Below are positions 23,120 to 33,572 of a stretch of 64,000 bases of DNA, piece after piece. The DNA is taken from assembly GCA_003254925.1 (NCBI GenBank), contig QANZ01015695.1, forward strand, positions 5,476-69,475. The letters run 5' to 3'. The notes under the pieces are model-generated. The model ran no database searches. It saw nothing but the letters and a program-made list of their open reading frames with translations, and had not been told where the DNA came from. A program made the translations under genes and the position numbers. Within the stretch, counting starts at the first letter, position 1, and each line of letters starts with the position of its first letter. Source of the stretch: Chamaecrista fasciculata. Taxonomy: Eukaryota; Streptophyta; Magnoliopsida; Fabales; Fabaceae.

Positions 23120-24117
23120 GAAATGAAAATGCTAGTTTAGATTTCTTTCTTTCTTTCTTACTTACTCAGCTTGATAAAACAATGGCGCCTCCTGGTGGGA
23201 TTTGGGTTTTTATCCGCTTTTCTCAACCCTTGTACACTTTATTCTATGCTTCAGAGTGTAGAAAGAAGGAAATAAGAAGTAAGAAAAATTAAAAAGGGGT
23301 GTGAATGCCTGAATGGTGGTGTGTGTGAGGTTGCAACTTTCTTTCTCTCTTTCTTTCTTTCCCCTATTTTCCTACTCTATTCTTCTTTTTCTTTTACAGG
23401 AATCATTGATAGAAGAACTTAGGAAGAGGGTATAACTATTTTTAATCGAAAGAAAGAAAAAGTTTCTTAATTTATGATTTTTTTTTGTTTTAATTATTTT
23501 TTGTTTTTTGGGTGTGGATGGATGGATGCAAAAATGAAGGTGCTTTGCAGCTGCTTTTTTTATGCAGTGAGAATGGAGTGAGTGAGGCCAGTGTGGGAAA
23601 GAGGGTGGGGCCCACGCCTTGTATTGTGTCCCTAAGCTCTGTGTTTTTCTTTTAATTTTTATTGGAAGACAATAGAGAATTTTTAATGGCCAAAAACAAA
23701 AAAAGACAATAGAGAATTTTAATTTTTGCATTTTTTATTTGTAGTAATATTTTTAAAAGAGGAAATTCAGGTAAGCAATAATAAAGGTGTTGGCTTGTTG
23801 GGTGATGATGTCAAAATCATTTGGATGGTTTTAGATTGTTGTTTGGCTTTGAGATTTATTTTCTATTTTAAAATAAATATTAAACGTCTTTAATAATTAT
23901 ATACAACTTTCAAAATGTAGTATAAAAATTCTTTTTATCCTTACTATAAAAAAAATTATTTTTATCCTTTTTATTTATTTTTTATTTACTCTAACATATT
24001 TGAAATTTTTTTTATGAGAATAAATTTTTTTTGTCTAAATCAAAGTATTTATTGTTAAAAACGATGGTCAATCTCTTCACTATCGCTTAAATAAGAGATC
24101 AAATGAGAAATTATTAA
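23120..24117. other. Upstream region of the beta-galactosidase gene
   Basis: It contains CT-rich tracts (TTTCTTTCTTTC at 23143-23158 and 23340-23362) likely to lie in the leader or promoter, then AT-rich DNA. No other gene is seen. Confidence 0.5.
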
Positions 24118-24305
24118 ACCACACTCATTAAGTATATTTGAAAGTTTACGTGTAGCGGTTTGACGAGCGGAGATGATTCAAGTTCGATCCCTAAAGTCGA
24201 TATTGTTGGGAGGACTCTGACCGTTTCGTCTCTTATACTCGAATGGGAATAGTCTTTACCAAGATTGTTACATGAATAGATGAAAGATACCCATAACTTA
24301 ACCCA
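24118..24305 (+). mobile_element. tRNA-derived SINE, second member
   Basis: A box A-like sequence (ACGTGTAGCGGTTTGACGAGCG, from 24149) and box B (AGTTCGATCC, 24181-24190) are spaced as in a tRNA. The tail GATTGTTACATGAATAGATG parallels that of 7325-7495, and the end reads CCCATAACTTAACCC. Confidence 0.6.
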
Positions 24306-25185
24306 AAAAAATAGCACATTTGGTTTACTACTTTACTTTGATTGAAGATAATGAGAAGATTTGTAAGAAATAATGTATAACTGTCCAATTTAATTCACTA
24401 ACACGTTCAAATCAGCGAAACAATTAAAAATTCATAAGCGAGGAAGTTAAGTAAAAAATGTGGTGTATTTTCTTTTAAGGTTAATTCAGATTATAGAAGA
24501 GGATTATTTAAGCTTAAGGCGATCAGTTTAAATATATCATAAATAATTATTATAAAATATTTTTTTATACATTTTGATTTTAATATATAATTACAAATAT
24601 TAAAGTAATTCAAAAACAAAAAAATTGAATATTTTTGTTGTTAAAATAGAAAGTACTTCCATTTATCTTTTAAAACGATAGAAAGATTCCCTAGCCAATC
24701 CCAATAGCAATAAGGATGGTCCCTGTATGATGGGCGGAAATATTTTTGTTTGTTCTTATATACTTTATTGCATTTTAATCTTTTGTATCAAATATTTAGT
24801 TACTGGAATAATGTTTTTCGCAAAAAAAAAATAGTAAATACTAAATAGCATATTTCTCCTTCTCCCCTTTCTCTCAAGCATAAAACTGAATTTTAATCTT
24901 TTTTTTTAAATAAAATTCTTAAATTACGTTATTAAATTTATTAATCATAAAATAATATATGAATAATGTGACAATCAAAATATTAAAAAAAAAACTATGT
25001 AACTTGAATATATTTTTATATTATGAAGAGAAAATGAAGGAGAAGAAGCAAATCATTCACACAAGGTGTAATTTGCATGTACAAGCATTGATATATGATT
25101 GCATTGTTGTTACAACATCTAATTCTTCAAGACGAAGTAAACAAACCTGAGGAGCCTTTTTGGGAGCAATTGCAGTCAAGCCAAT
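24306..25185. other. AT-rich intergenic DNA
   Basis: Long A/T runs and no recognisable gene or bounded repeat. Confidence 0.5.
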
Positions 25186-25545
25186 CTCATCCAAGTAACT
25201 TGGATGAGATAATGTTGTAATAAGATAAGATGAGATAATGTATTGGTGTTTGGGTTATTTTAGAGAAAATGATGTTAAATAGGGTGTGAAATTATATAAA
25301 AGGGTATGTAATGATTGTGGTTAGGTGAAATAGGTTGTTGGATTTATTTATTTTGTATAGAGGTATAAATGGTAAGAAATAATGAAATGAGATTGAGATA
25401 TTAAAATGAGATGAGATAAGATAATAGGTGTTTGGTGGTGGGTTGGATGAGATGGTGTTGAAATTAGATGCTCTTGAAAAGTGTGAGGATGATATATTTT
25501 TGGATGAAGGTTTCTGGGTCAATCTATTTGGATGAGATGATGGGC
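25186..25545. repeat. GATGAGAT-rich repeat, related family
   Basis: The block from CCAATCTCATCCAAGTAACTTGG to GGATGAGATGATGGGCC is built of GATGAGATAA-type words like 31-439 but does not align with it throughout. The start itself is a small palindrome. It looks like a separate nonautonomous element family. Confidence 0.45.
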
Positions 25546-25559
25546 CAAAGTGAAAATAA

Positions 25560-25920
25560 CATGAAAATTATTTTAAGATTACAATTTGGTCCATAAATTT
25601 GTACTGGTCCAATTAATCAATCCCTAACATGTGTAAATGATAAGTCGGGGCCTGTAAAAAATCCCGGTCACCAATAATGGAGTCTATTTATGAAATTCAA
25701 TGACTAAAAAATAAGAAAGAATAGTTTGAGGACCAGAATGCAAATTACAAAACAACACTAAAATGTTTGGTCAAAAGTTCATTTTGGTCCTAAATGTATG
25801 TCCTAATATTCATTTTGGTCCATTATATTTCAAAAAGTTCGAATTGGTCATAAATGTTGGCAAAATTATTCATTGTGGTCATAAATATTGGTAAAATGTC
25901 TCAACTAGAGAAAATGTGTG
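25560..25920. repeat. Foldback-type fragments next to the MULE
   Basis: Words such as ATTTTGGTCC, AATTTGGTCCATAA and GAGGACCAGAATGC occur in both orientations. The block ends in a GT/GA tract into which the MULE at 25943 is inserted. Confidence 0.45.
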
Positions 25921-25942
25921 TGTGAGAGAGAGAGAGAAGGAC

Positions 25943-26310
25943 TTTTTTTTCTCGGTAGACTAAGAAAAAATTATAATCACACATATAATCTATATTATAA
26001 CGATATCACACATATAGGCTATTTTTACTGTAGCAAAATTGGGATATGAAGAAACCGTCAACCGGGATGACTGTTTTAGTGAAATAAAGCCGCTAACACA
26101 GATGACGGTTTCAGAAAACAAAGAAACCGTCAACCCAGATGTCGGTTTCTTTCGGAAAAAGTTGAAAACCAAAACCGTCATCCGGGATGACGGTTTTCTA
26201 AAGAGAAAACCGTCAACCCGGATGACGGTTTATTAAAGAGAAAACCGTCAACCCGGTTGACGGTTTTTCAAAGAGAAAACCATCAACCCGGTTGACGGTT
26301 TCTTTACAAT
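25943..26310. repeat. Left terminal inverted repeat of the MULE
   Basis: The outer ~100 bases include TATAATCACACATATAATCT and CACACATATAGGCTATTTTT; then come seven short palindromes of the form AAACCGTCA-NNNNN-TGACGGTTT between 26050 and 26310, with variants at a few positions. The array may be a transposase binding region (inference). Confidence 0.85.
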
Positions 26311-26483
26311 CTCGCGTGTCCCGGCTGTTTTACGTGTTATCAGACTATTTCGTGTGCTTTTTTTACGTGTTATCAGACTATTTCATGTGCTTCTTTTATC
26401 TGCCGATCACGTGTTTGCTGAGAGGATGTGTACCTTGTTGTGTGTTGCAGTAGTAGTAATTTGGATTTATACGTGAAGCTGGC

Positions 26484-26560
26484 TCTATATAAACCTTGCA
26501 ATTCTCTCATCTATTCATCTCAATATAAACCTTGCAATTCTCTCATCTATTCATCTCATT
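26484..26560 (+). promoter_or_regulatory. Duplicated core promoter of the transposase gene
   Basis: CTATATAAACC at 26484-26494 begins a unit that is tandemly repeated about 37 bases later (AATATAAACCTTGCAATTCTC). Both units thus carry a TATA-like box. A CT-rich leader follows, then GTTGAG|GTAAATAT near 26673-26684, a likely 5' splice site just before the gap. Confidence 0.5.
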
Positions 26561-26697
26561 TCATTCTTCCCATTTCGATCATCTCTTCGTTTCATTCTTT
26601 CTTTTTTTTCATCTTCATTATTTTTCAATCATCATCTTGTTAAAGAGTTTAGTCTGAAGAAAAACGTAGAGTTGAGGTAAATATTTAATTATTATTA

Positions 26698-27584
26698 NNN
26701 NNNNNNNNNNNNNNNNNNNNNNNNNNNNNNNNNNNNNNNNNNNNNNNNNNNNNNNNNNNNNNNNNNNNNNNNNNNNNNNNNNNNNNNNNNNNNNNNNNNN
26801 NNNNNNNNNNNNNNNNNNNNNNNNNNNNNNNNNNNNNNNNNNNNNNNNNNNNNNNNNNNNNNNNNNNNNNNNNNNNNNNNNNNNNNNNNNNNNNNNNNNN
26901 NNNNNNNNNNNNNNNNNNNNNNNNNNNNNNNNNNNNNNNNNNNNNNNNNNNNNNNNNNNNNNNNNNNNNNNNNNNNNNNNNNNNNNNNNNNNNNNNNNNN
27001 NNNNNNNNNNNNNNNNNNNNNNNNNNNNNNNNNNNNNNNNNNNNNNNNNNNNNNNNNNNNNNNNNNNNNNNNNNNNNNNNNNNNNNNNNNNNNNNNNNNN
27101 NNNNNNNNNNNNNNNNNNNNNNNNNNNNNNNNNNNNNNNNNNNNNNNNNNNNNNNNNNNNNNNNNNNNNNNNNNNNNNNNNNNNNNNNNNNNNNNNNNNN
27201 NNNNNNNNNNNNNNNNNNNNNNNNNNNNNNNNNNNNNNNNNNNNNNNNNNNNNNNNNNNNNNNNNNNNNNNNNNNNNNNNNNNNNNNNNNNNNNNNNNNN
27301 NNNNNNNNNNNNNNNNNNNNNNNNNNNNNNNNNNNNNNNNNNNNNNNNNNNNNNNNNNNNNNNNNNNNNNNNNNNNNNNNNNNNNNNNNNNNNNNNNNNN
27401 NNNNNNNNNNNNNNNNNNNNNNNNNNNNNNNNNNNNNNNNNNNNNNNNNNNNNNNNNNNNNNNNNNNNNNNNNNNNNNNNNNNNNNNNNNNNNNNNNNNN
27501 NNNNNNNNNNNNNNNNNNNNNNNNNNNNNNNNNNNNNNNNNNNNNNNNNNNNNNNNNNNNNNNNNNNNNNNNNNNNNNNNNNNN
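26698..27584. other. Assembly gap (887 N)
   Basis: Undetermined bases. The first coding exon or exons of the transposase must lie here, because the sequence resumes inside an open frame after TGCAG. Confidence 0.99.
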
Positions 27585-29817
27585 TGCAGGGAGTTGGAGA
27601 ACAAGATGACGGAGATGATGATGATCAATACAGATGCTTGTCCCCGAATGATTATATTGACACAGAGTCGGGTGAGGACATTGAAGATGACATTGAAGAG
27701 GACATTGCAGAGGATGATATAATTCCTTCAGTCCAACAAATCCCTTATTATGTTCCGAGAGCCCCTTTTATGTGGCAAATAAATACAGCGGTAGTGAATG
27801 AGGATATAGCTATATCAGCTGATATGTGTAGTGAATATACTTGGAATGAAGAGGTAGATTTAAAGGTTGGTCTTATATTCCGAAATAAGGAGTCATTGAA
27901 TGAGGCCCTCAAACTCTACCATGTCAAACGACGTCAAGATTATAGGGTCTCACGATCAAATAAAAAGTATCTGAATGTCATATGCCCCAATGCTGACAAA
28001 GGATGTAAATTCAGCTTGCGAGCTTGCTTGAAGTCAACCCTTGATATGTGGATGATAACGAAATATGGTGGTGATCACATTTGTGTGTCGTCGAGAATGA
28101 CAAAAGATCATCGTAAACTTGATTATCATTTAATTTGTGGATACATCACCACCATGGTTGGAGATCGTCCGGATCTCCCTATATCTCAGATAATTGGAAG
28201 AATTAAAGATGAATTACACTTTACTATTTCCTACAGAAAGGCTTGGCTTGCAAAACAAGACGCACTTGCCCAGATATACGGACAATGGGAAGAGTCATAT
28301 GACAAACTGCAGAGATTCATGGCTGCCATCGAATTATACATGCCGGGCTCGAAGGTCGAGTGGCAAACAGAACCATATCCAGGTAGGGAGGCTATTATTT
28401 ATTAAATTATATATTTTTGGGTTGACTTATTATGTAATCTAATTCTTTGAGTAACTTTTATTTCATTTTATTTATCCAGGTCGTGATGATATTGTGTACT
28501 TTCATCGGGTGTTTTGGGCGTTTAAACCATGTATTGATGCATTTCGCCACTTGAAACCGATGATTCAAATTGACGGTACTTTTTTGTATGGAAAATATAG
28601 TCATAAATTGTTGATTGCCACAGGACAAGATGGGAATTTGAAGGTTGTCCCATTAGCATTTGCAATTGTGGAGGAGGAGAAACGAGAGTTGTGGTCATTC
28701 TTCTTAACCATGTTGCGTCGCCATGTTGTGAAGGAGAGACAAGTTTGTATGATTTCAGATCGACATGGCGGTATACTTTCAGCTGTTGCGAATGACGAAA
28801 GTTGGCAACCTCCTCTAGGGTACCACGTTTTTTGCATAAGACACTTGGCAAGTAACTTAAACACAGCTCACAAGGATAGGAAGGCAAAGAAAATGTTCAC
28901 GTCAGCGGGTAAGTTTGGTTATAGACATTTTCAATTATTGTCAGATTATTTGTTATTTATTAGATAACATTTATTTATTTATCTTTGTTAATGAAGGATA
29001 CGAGTATCAGCCTCATATGGTGCGAAGAAAGTTGCAACAAATACGTGACTTCAATGAGGATGCTGCAAAGTGGATTGACGACGTCCCTATAGAGCAATGG
29101 AGTCGTGCATATGATGAGAACAGGCGATACAGTCATATGACGACCAATCTTGTCGAGTGTATGAATGGTGCGCTGAAAGGGATTAGAAGTCTCCCAATAA
29201 CTTCATTAGTTGAAGATACATTGTTCAAAGTTCTGAAGTGGTTTGTTGACCATGGTAGGCAGGCAACTAATGAGCGCACAGCCGGACACATATATTGTGA
29301 GTATTATCGTAATGCTTTTAATAAGAATCAAGCAAAGGCATCTGAATGTGAAGTCATAATTTTGAACGTTTAGGAGACCAGGTTTCAAGTGCAAGAACCA
29401 TACAATATATCTAGACGGGAATTTGGTCGTAAATTTCGACTTTCACTAAATGAGAGGCGATGCGACTGTGGAGAGTTTCAAGCTCTGAGGTATCCTTGTT
29501 GCCATGTCCTTGCTGCATGTGAGTCTGCTTCATTGGATGCACTTCAGTATATTGATCCCATCTATATGCTGGATTCCATCATAACCACATATAGTTACCC
29601 ATTTTATGTGATGGGTGATGTTGACTTTTGGCCTACTGTCGAAGGCCCAAAAATGGTACCTAAGGAGGACTTATTGCGACCTGCTGGTAGGCCTAAGAGT
29701 ACGCGCATTCATAATGAAATGGATGGGAAAGAACCAGGAGCACTGCCTAAGTGTGGGTTTTGTCGGCATGAAGGTCACAATAGGAAAACATGTCTGCAAC
29801 GACGAAGGCAACAATAA
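27585..29817 (+). pseudogene. MURA-type MULE transposase, 5' end in gap, one in-frame stop
   Basis: Visible exons are about 27590-28382, 28480-28908 and 28997-29817, both introns GT-AG and phase 1. Order of domains: acidic N-terminal region; MuDR DNA-binding domain (VGLIFRNKESLNEALKLYHV, then CPN...GCKF); catalytic RNase H-like core with Asp in MIQIDGTFLYGKY, Asp in CMISDRHGG and a candidate Glu in LVECMNGALKG; SWIM zinc finger (CDCGEF...PCCHVLAAC); C-terminal zinc knuckle (CGFCRHEGHNRKTC). It would catalyse cut-and-paste transposition by binding the terminal repeats. A TAG at 29371-29373 interrupts the frame between the core and the SWIM finger; the frame continues unchanged after it. The start is unknown because of the gap. 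Confidence 0.92.
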
Positions 29818-30108
29818 TTATGTGCTATAATTTGTATTATGAGCAATGAATGCTTGTTAATGTATTCTCTTTATCCTTACATAATTAGTTGTGTTAGTTG
29901 TGTTATTTATCCTTACATAATTTGTATTATGTGCTATAATTTGTATTATGAGCAATGAGTGCTATGTCTTAATCTAACTAATTAGTTGTGTTAGTTGTGT
30001 TATTTTTTTTTGTTTTCTTAATTTGTTAACCTACATAAACTATAAATAATAAACCATCATTTGAGACATGATATTACAATATAATATAACATCACACAAT
30101 ACAACTAA

Positions 30109-32412
30109 CTACAAGTGGCCACCAGTGCCACAATCCTTCTTCTTCGATACGCGGTCAGATTTTCGAGGAGCGCCTTTAGTTCTAGGGCTAGGACGTCGAG
30201 CAGCAGAGCCACTAGGGCCAGGACGTCGAGCAGCAGAGCCACTAGGGCCAGGAGGCGCCTGAGATTGCTGGTCTTGATATGCCTGAGGTTGCTGATACGC
30301 TTGATATTGTTGATGTTGGAAAATTCCCGGGGAAAACACGCAGCGGAAGCAAAAAAAACTTGCGCTCCCCAGGAAAATCCAACCCTGAGATCCACTAGCT
30401 GAATTTAAAACCAGATATGAAAAATGTTATACCTCAAGCTTTCAATCGGATGGTTGAACTTTGTGAGTCTAGAAGTCCGTTTGCACGTCCTTCCTCCACC
30501 GGTGATCCACACGAACAGTTACCCGAACACGAGGTGCTAGCCTCCACGCCTCTTTCTCCAAAGAGACTCGGGATTGAATCTACAGTTGATGAATTCAAGA
30601 ACTCCTTCTCTGAACTCCAGGNGACCCGTATCAAATTGTGATGATTGTCCAGGAATAAACTGTGATGACGATGGATTAACCTGCAAATATGGTACATCAG
30701 CATCAACTTCCTGGTTGCCATCACCCTCATGTCCCTCTTGCTCCTCCTGCTGCTCCTCCTCCTCCTCCTCCTCCTCACTCATATAAAACTCCACACGAGC
30801 CCTGCTCATCTTCCAGGCCTTATTTTGATGTTTAGGAATCCGAGGAGCTCCACTTGTTTGTTGAATTGGGCGTCGAAACTCGAGATCTTCTGCCTCTCCT
30901 TCAGCCTCAGGGTTAAGTCTATTGAACACACTAATTTTCTCATCACACAGTGTCTTAATCACTTCATCATCTGTTCTATCTCTGATTCTTCTGAAAACAT
31001 GACACTAAAGAAAAGATATATGTTAGACATTATCTATTAAGAACCATTATATCATATCTCAATAAAAAATAAATATGGAAGGTACATACCGATTGACCAA
31101 GCGCTGCTCCATCTGGATGTATCCATTTACGAGTGTGCTTCCAATACCATATCATGTAAGCAGAATTCCTCCTGAGTTCCGTCCGATCAAGAATATCCTC
31201 CATAATCCGCTCCCGACGTGCCTCCCAATATGGAAGGTACTCTTGCAACTCTACGGTCCAATCAACTTCGGTTCTTCCAGTGAGCTGTTGGGAATGCTCC
31301 CAATCCAAATCAACAGCATCTGTTGGTATAAGTTAACGACGCCCAAATTGCCTCAAAACCCTGTCGGGTTGATGCCACTCCACAATGTTATGACATATTA
31401 ATGGCACATGAGCTCGCCAAATTTCATATCCCTCCAGGCAATACTCGGGGATGCTAAGATCTGCAAGAGCCTCACTATACGGCTCCCATTCAATCTGTTG
31501 TGTTGAATGTTAAGAATCATTATAACATATGATTATATTAGAACAAAGTATGTAACTTCACCAACTCAAAAAAATTATGTTAAGTAACACTTACCTCACT
31601 GTCAAGCATCCGCTCAATGATGGTCCGATATTGATTGACATGGTACCGAGGAGCTTCAAAGAATCTCTTATTATCTGACCACCTGTAATGTATAAAAAAT
31701 ATTAATGTTGTGGGCTAATGTCAGTGAAATTTAATAATATTTAATTCAATTACCTGAATGCATACGGGGGAGGAAGTCGATACACATCATCTTCTTCTAA
31801 GACCGGTATCCTACTTTTATGTCGTCTGACAATCTTAGGTCTTAATCTGGGGAACCGATCCCATGCCCACACATGTAAAAGATGTATGCAGCCACCAATA
31901 TCAGATTTTGTATAATCAGTGGCCTAACACATTTCGCGATATAGATAAGCTAACACGACCGATCCTCAACTATATGTCCTGCACTTATCAAGATCCTCAA
32001 TAAGGGGCAAGAACATACAGCTCACAAGCTGACTAGAGTAGTCACAAAATAAGATCCCTCCAATCAATCTCATAATGTAAGCTCGAGTGTACTGCTCGAG
32101 CACTTGTTGAGTAGCATTCTCAGGGATTCTATCGTCAGGAAATTCTTTCGCTAGCCATGATAGTTTGATTTTATTTCCTTTTAGGTCAGCACGTGTAGGA
32201 GTTTTTCCGAAAAGACGCTTGCAAAACTCATCTATTTTTGTTGGAAAACTCCCAATCACCGGAGTACCATCTATCGGGAGTCCCAATTGCAGGGCAACAT
32301 CCTGCAATGTAATAGTACATTCTCCCATTGGCATGTGGAAAGTGTGTGTCTCTGGCCTCCATTTTTCGATTAGAGCACTGACTAAAGTGTGTGTCTCTGG
32401 CCTATTTGACAA
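30109..32412 (-). pseudogene. Plant mobile domain (PMD, MAIN/MAIL-like) gene inside the MULE
   Basis: Exons: about 32412-31754, 31682-31595, 31494-31090, 31005-30433, and a last exon ending at 30109. The first exon has the PMD signature (ALIEKWRPETHTFHM, GECTITLQDVALQLGLPIDG, LSWLAKEFPDD, IGGILFCDYSS). Then come CIHLLHVWAWDRFP, the WSDNKRFF exon, HVPLICHNIVEWHQPDRVLR, an acidic Glu-rich stretch and a Gln/Pro-rich tail. PMD proteins include Arabidopsis MAIN and MAIL1, which act with the phosphatase PP7L in silencing and genome stability, and PMD genes are known passengers of transposons. Stops interrupt an otherwise constant frame: TGA 31966-31968, TAG 31924-31926, TAA 31333-31335. The 5' end is cut by repeat DNA at 32401. 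A single N at 30622 blurs exon 4. Confidence 0.85.
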
Positions 32413-32514
32413 ATGTTAGAAAAATTCGGGGACCTATTTGTCAATTTCCTAAATTCGGGGACCAATCTGTCAGCGAGTCAATAATCCAGGGACCAATTTA
32501 GTAGTTTACTCAAA
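32401..32514. repeat. Half of a foldback repeat at the 5' end of the PMD gene
   Basis: It matches the right half of the palindromic repeat at 41933-42242 (AATTCGGGGACC, CTGTCAGCGAG, GGGACCAATTTAGTAGTTTA). The left half is missing, and the PMD frame starts at the truncation point. Confidence 0.75.
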
Positions 32515-32529
32515 AAAAATAAACAGATC

Positions 32530-32930
32530 TCAAATTTTTAAAAAATAAACGCTTTAAAAAAAATAGCAACAGAGCAGCACGACGGAGGAAAAAAAATGGC
32601 AACAGACAGTCAACAAAATTGGAGCAACACTGCAAACAGCGGAGGAAGACGGAGGATTTCGCTTACCTGTGGCGGCCGACAGCGGATCCACGGGAAAATG
32701 GAGGAAGACGAAGCGAAAATGATGGAGGTGGCGGTGGAGGAAGACGAAGCGGATCCACAGGCAACACAGATCTTCGAAACTTTGATGGAGGAAGACGAAG
32801 GGAAGCGGCAAAGTGAGGGAGGAAGAAGGAGGATGTGGGAGGAAGAAGGAGATGAAGGAGGAAGACGAAGTTGGAGGAAGCGGCTGAAAATGCAGAGAAA
32901 GAGAAAGACGAAACGAAGTAGGTCTAATAA
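32530..32930. other. GA-rich interval between PMD gene and right MULE terminus
   Basis: GGAGGAAGACGAAG-like words recur many times, so the plus strand is purine-rich and the minus strand CT-rich. It probably holds the promoter and leader of the PMD gene. An open frame on the plus strand (32596-32982) runs into the terminal repeat and looks like a composition effect. Confidence 0.5.
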
Positions 32931-32934
32931 GCCA

Positions 32935-33236
32935 GGGACAAAACCGTCATTTGAGTTGACGGTAATTTCAAAAATTGAATAAAAAACCGTCAACACGGTT
33001 GACGGTTTGTCTTCGAAATTTTTTGAGAAGAAACCGTCATCCGGGTTGACGGTTTCTTTGTTTTCTCAAACCGTCATCTGGGTTAGCGGCTTTGTTTCAC
33101 TAAAACTGTCATCCCAGTTCACGGTTTCTTCATAACCCAATTTAGCTACAGTGAAAGTGGCCTATATGTGTGATATGGTTAAAATATAGTCTAGATGTGT
33201 GATTATAAAATTTTATTAGTCTACCGATAAAAAAAA
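32935..33236. repeat. Right terminal inverted repeat of the MULE
   Basis: It is the inverted counterpart of 25943-26310, with five AAACCGTCA...TGACGGTTT palindromes between 32945 and 33125, then TACAGTGAAAGTGGCCTATA and CATATAGGCC-type outer sequence, ending AGTCTACCGATAAAAAA. Confidence 0.85.
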
Positions 33237-33237
33237 N

Positions 33238-33269
<32 letters not shown>

Positions 33270-33572
33270 TGTGTGTGTGAGAGAGAGAGAGGTGTGTGAG
33301 TGGAAAAGAGAAAAAAAAATAATGAGAAATGATAGATAGAGAGAGAAAATTATAAGTGTAATAAATGAGGGTATGTAAAATTACTATTTTGTCTAATTCT
33401 TTTTTTTATATTTGTATTATAGGTAATTATAGGTGTATAAGTAGGGATAGATTAGTAATTGTAAGAGAAAATGAGATGATGTTGTGAATGAGATGATGAT
33501 GTGGATGAGATGAGATGAGATGATGATTGAATGAGATGAGATCAGGATTATTATGATCCCAAACAGGCCCTT
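33238..33572. repeat. Dispersed GATGAGAT-rich repeat, copy C
   Basis: Same family as 31-439 and 2922-3710. It lacks about 50 bases before the tail and ends CCCAAACAGGCCCTTAA, directly against the Helitron remnant. GTAATAAA is single here, giving an empty site for the insertion at 3088. Confidence 0.8.

Larger units (their letters stand above)
25943..33236. mobile_element. Two-gene Mutator-like element (MULE) with PMD gene
   Basis: The terminal inverted repeats start CTCGGTAGACTAAGAAAA (left, 25951) and ATCGGTAGACTAATAAAA (right strand, ending 33227), behind a run of T, and remain alignable over about 300 bases. Inside are a MURA-like transposase gene reading inward from the left and a plant mobile domain gene reading inward from the right, so the genes are convergent as in maize MuDR. 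The element lies in a GA tract (GAGAGAGAG on both sides), which hides the target duplication. An 887-base gap removes the transposase 5' exons. Both genes carry stops, so this copy is probably inactive though structurally autonomous. Confidence 0.88.

Noticed and set aside
23372-23731. 119-residue minus-strand frame upstream of the beta-galactosidase
   Set aside because: Lys/Phe-rich translation of AT- and CT-rich promoter DNA with no recognisable domain.
26030-26310. CRISPR-like array of AAACCGTCA repeats
   Set aside because: The repeats are short palindromes with five-base centres, inside MULE terminal repeats of a plant genome. There are no spacers of constant length and no cas genes.
26618-27628. 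Long open frames across runs of N, also at 58027-58823
   Set aside because: They exist only because N codons contain no stops.
32596-32982. Plus-strand 128-residue Glu/Arg-rich frame in the MULE
   Set aside because: Purine-rich repeated DNA gives open frames by composition, and it runs into the terminal repeat without a domain.
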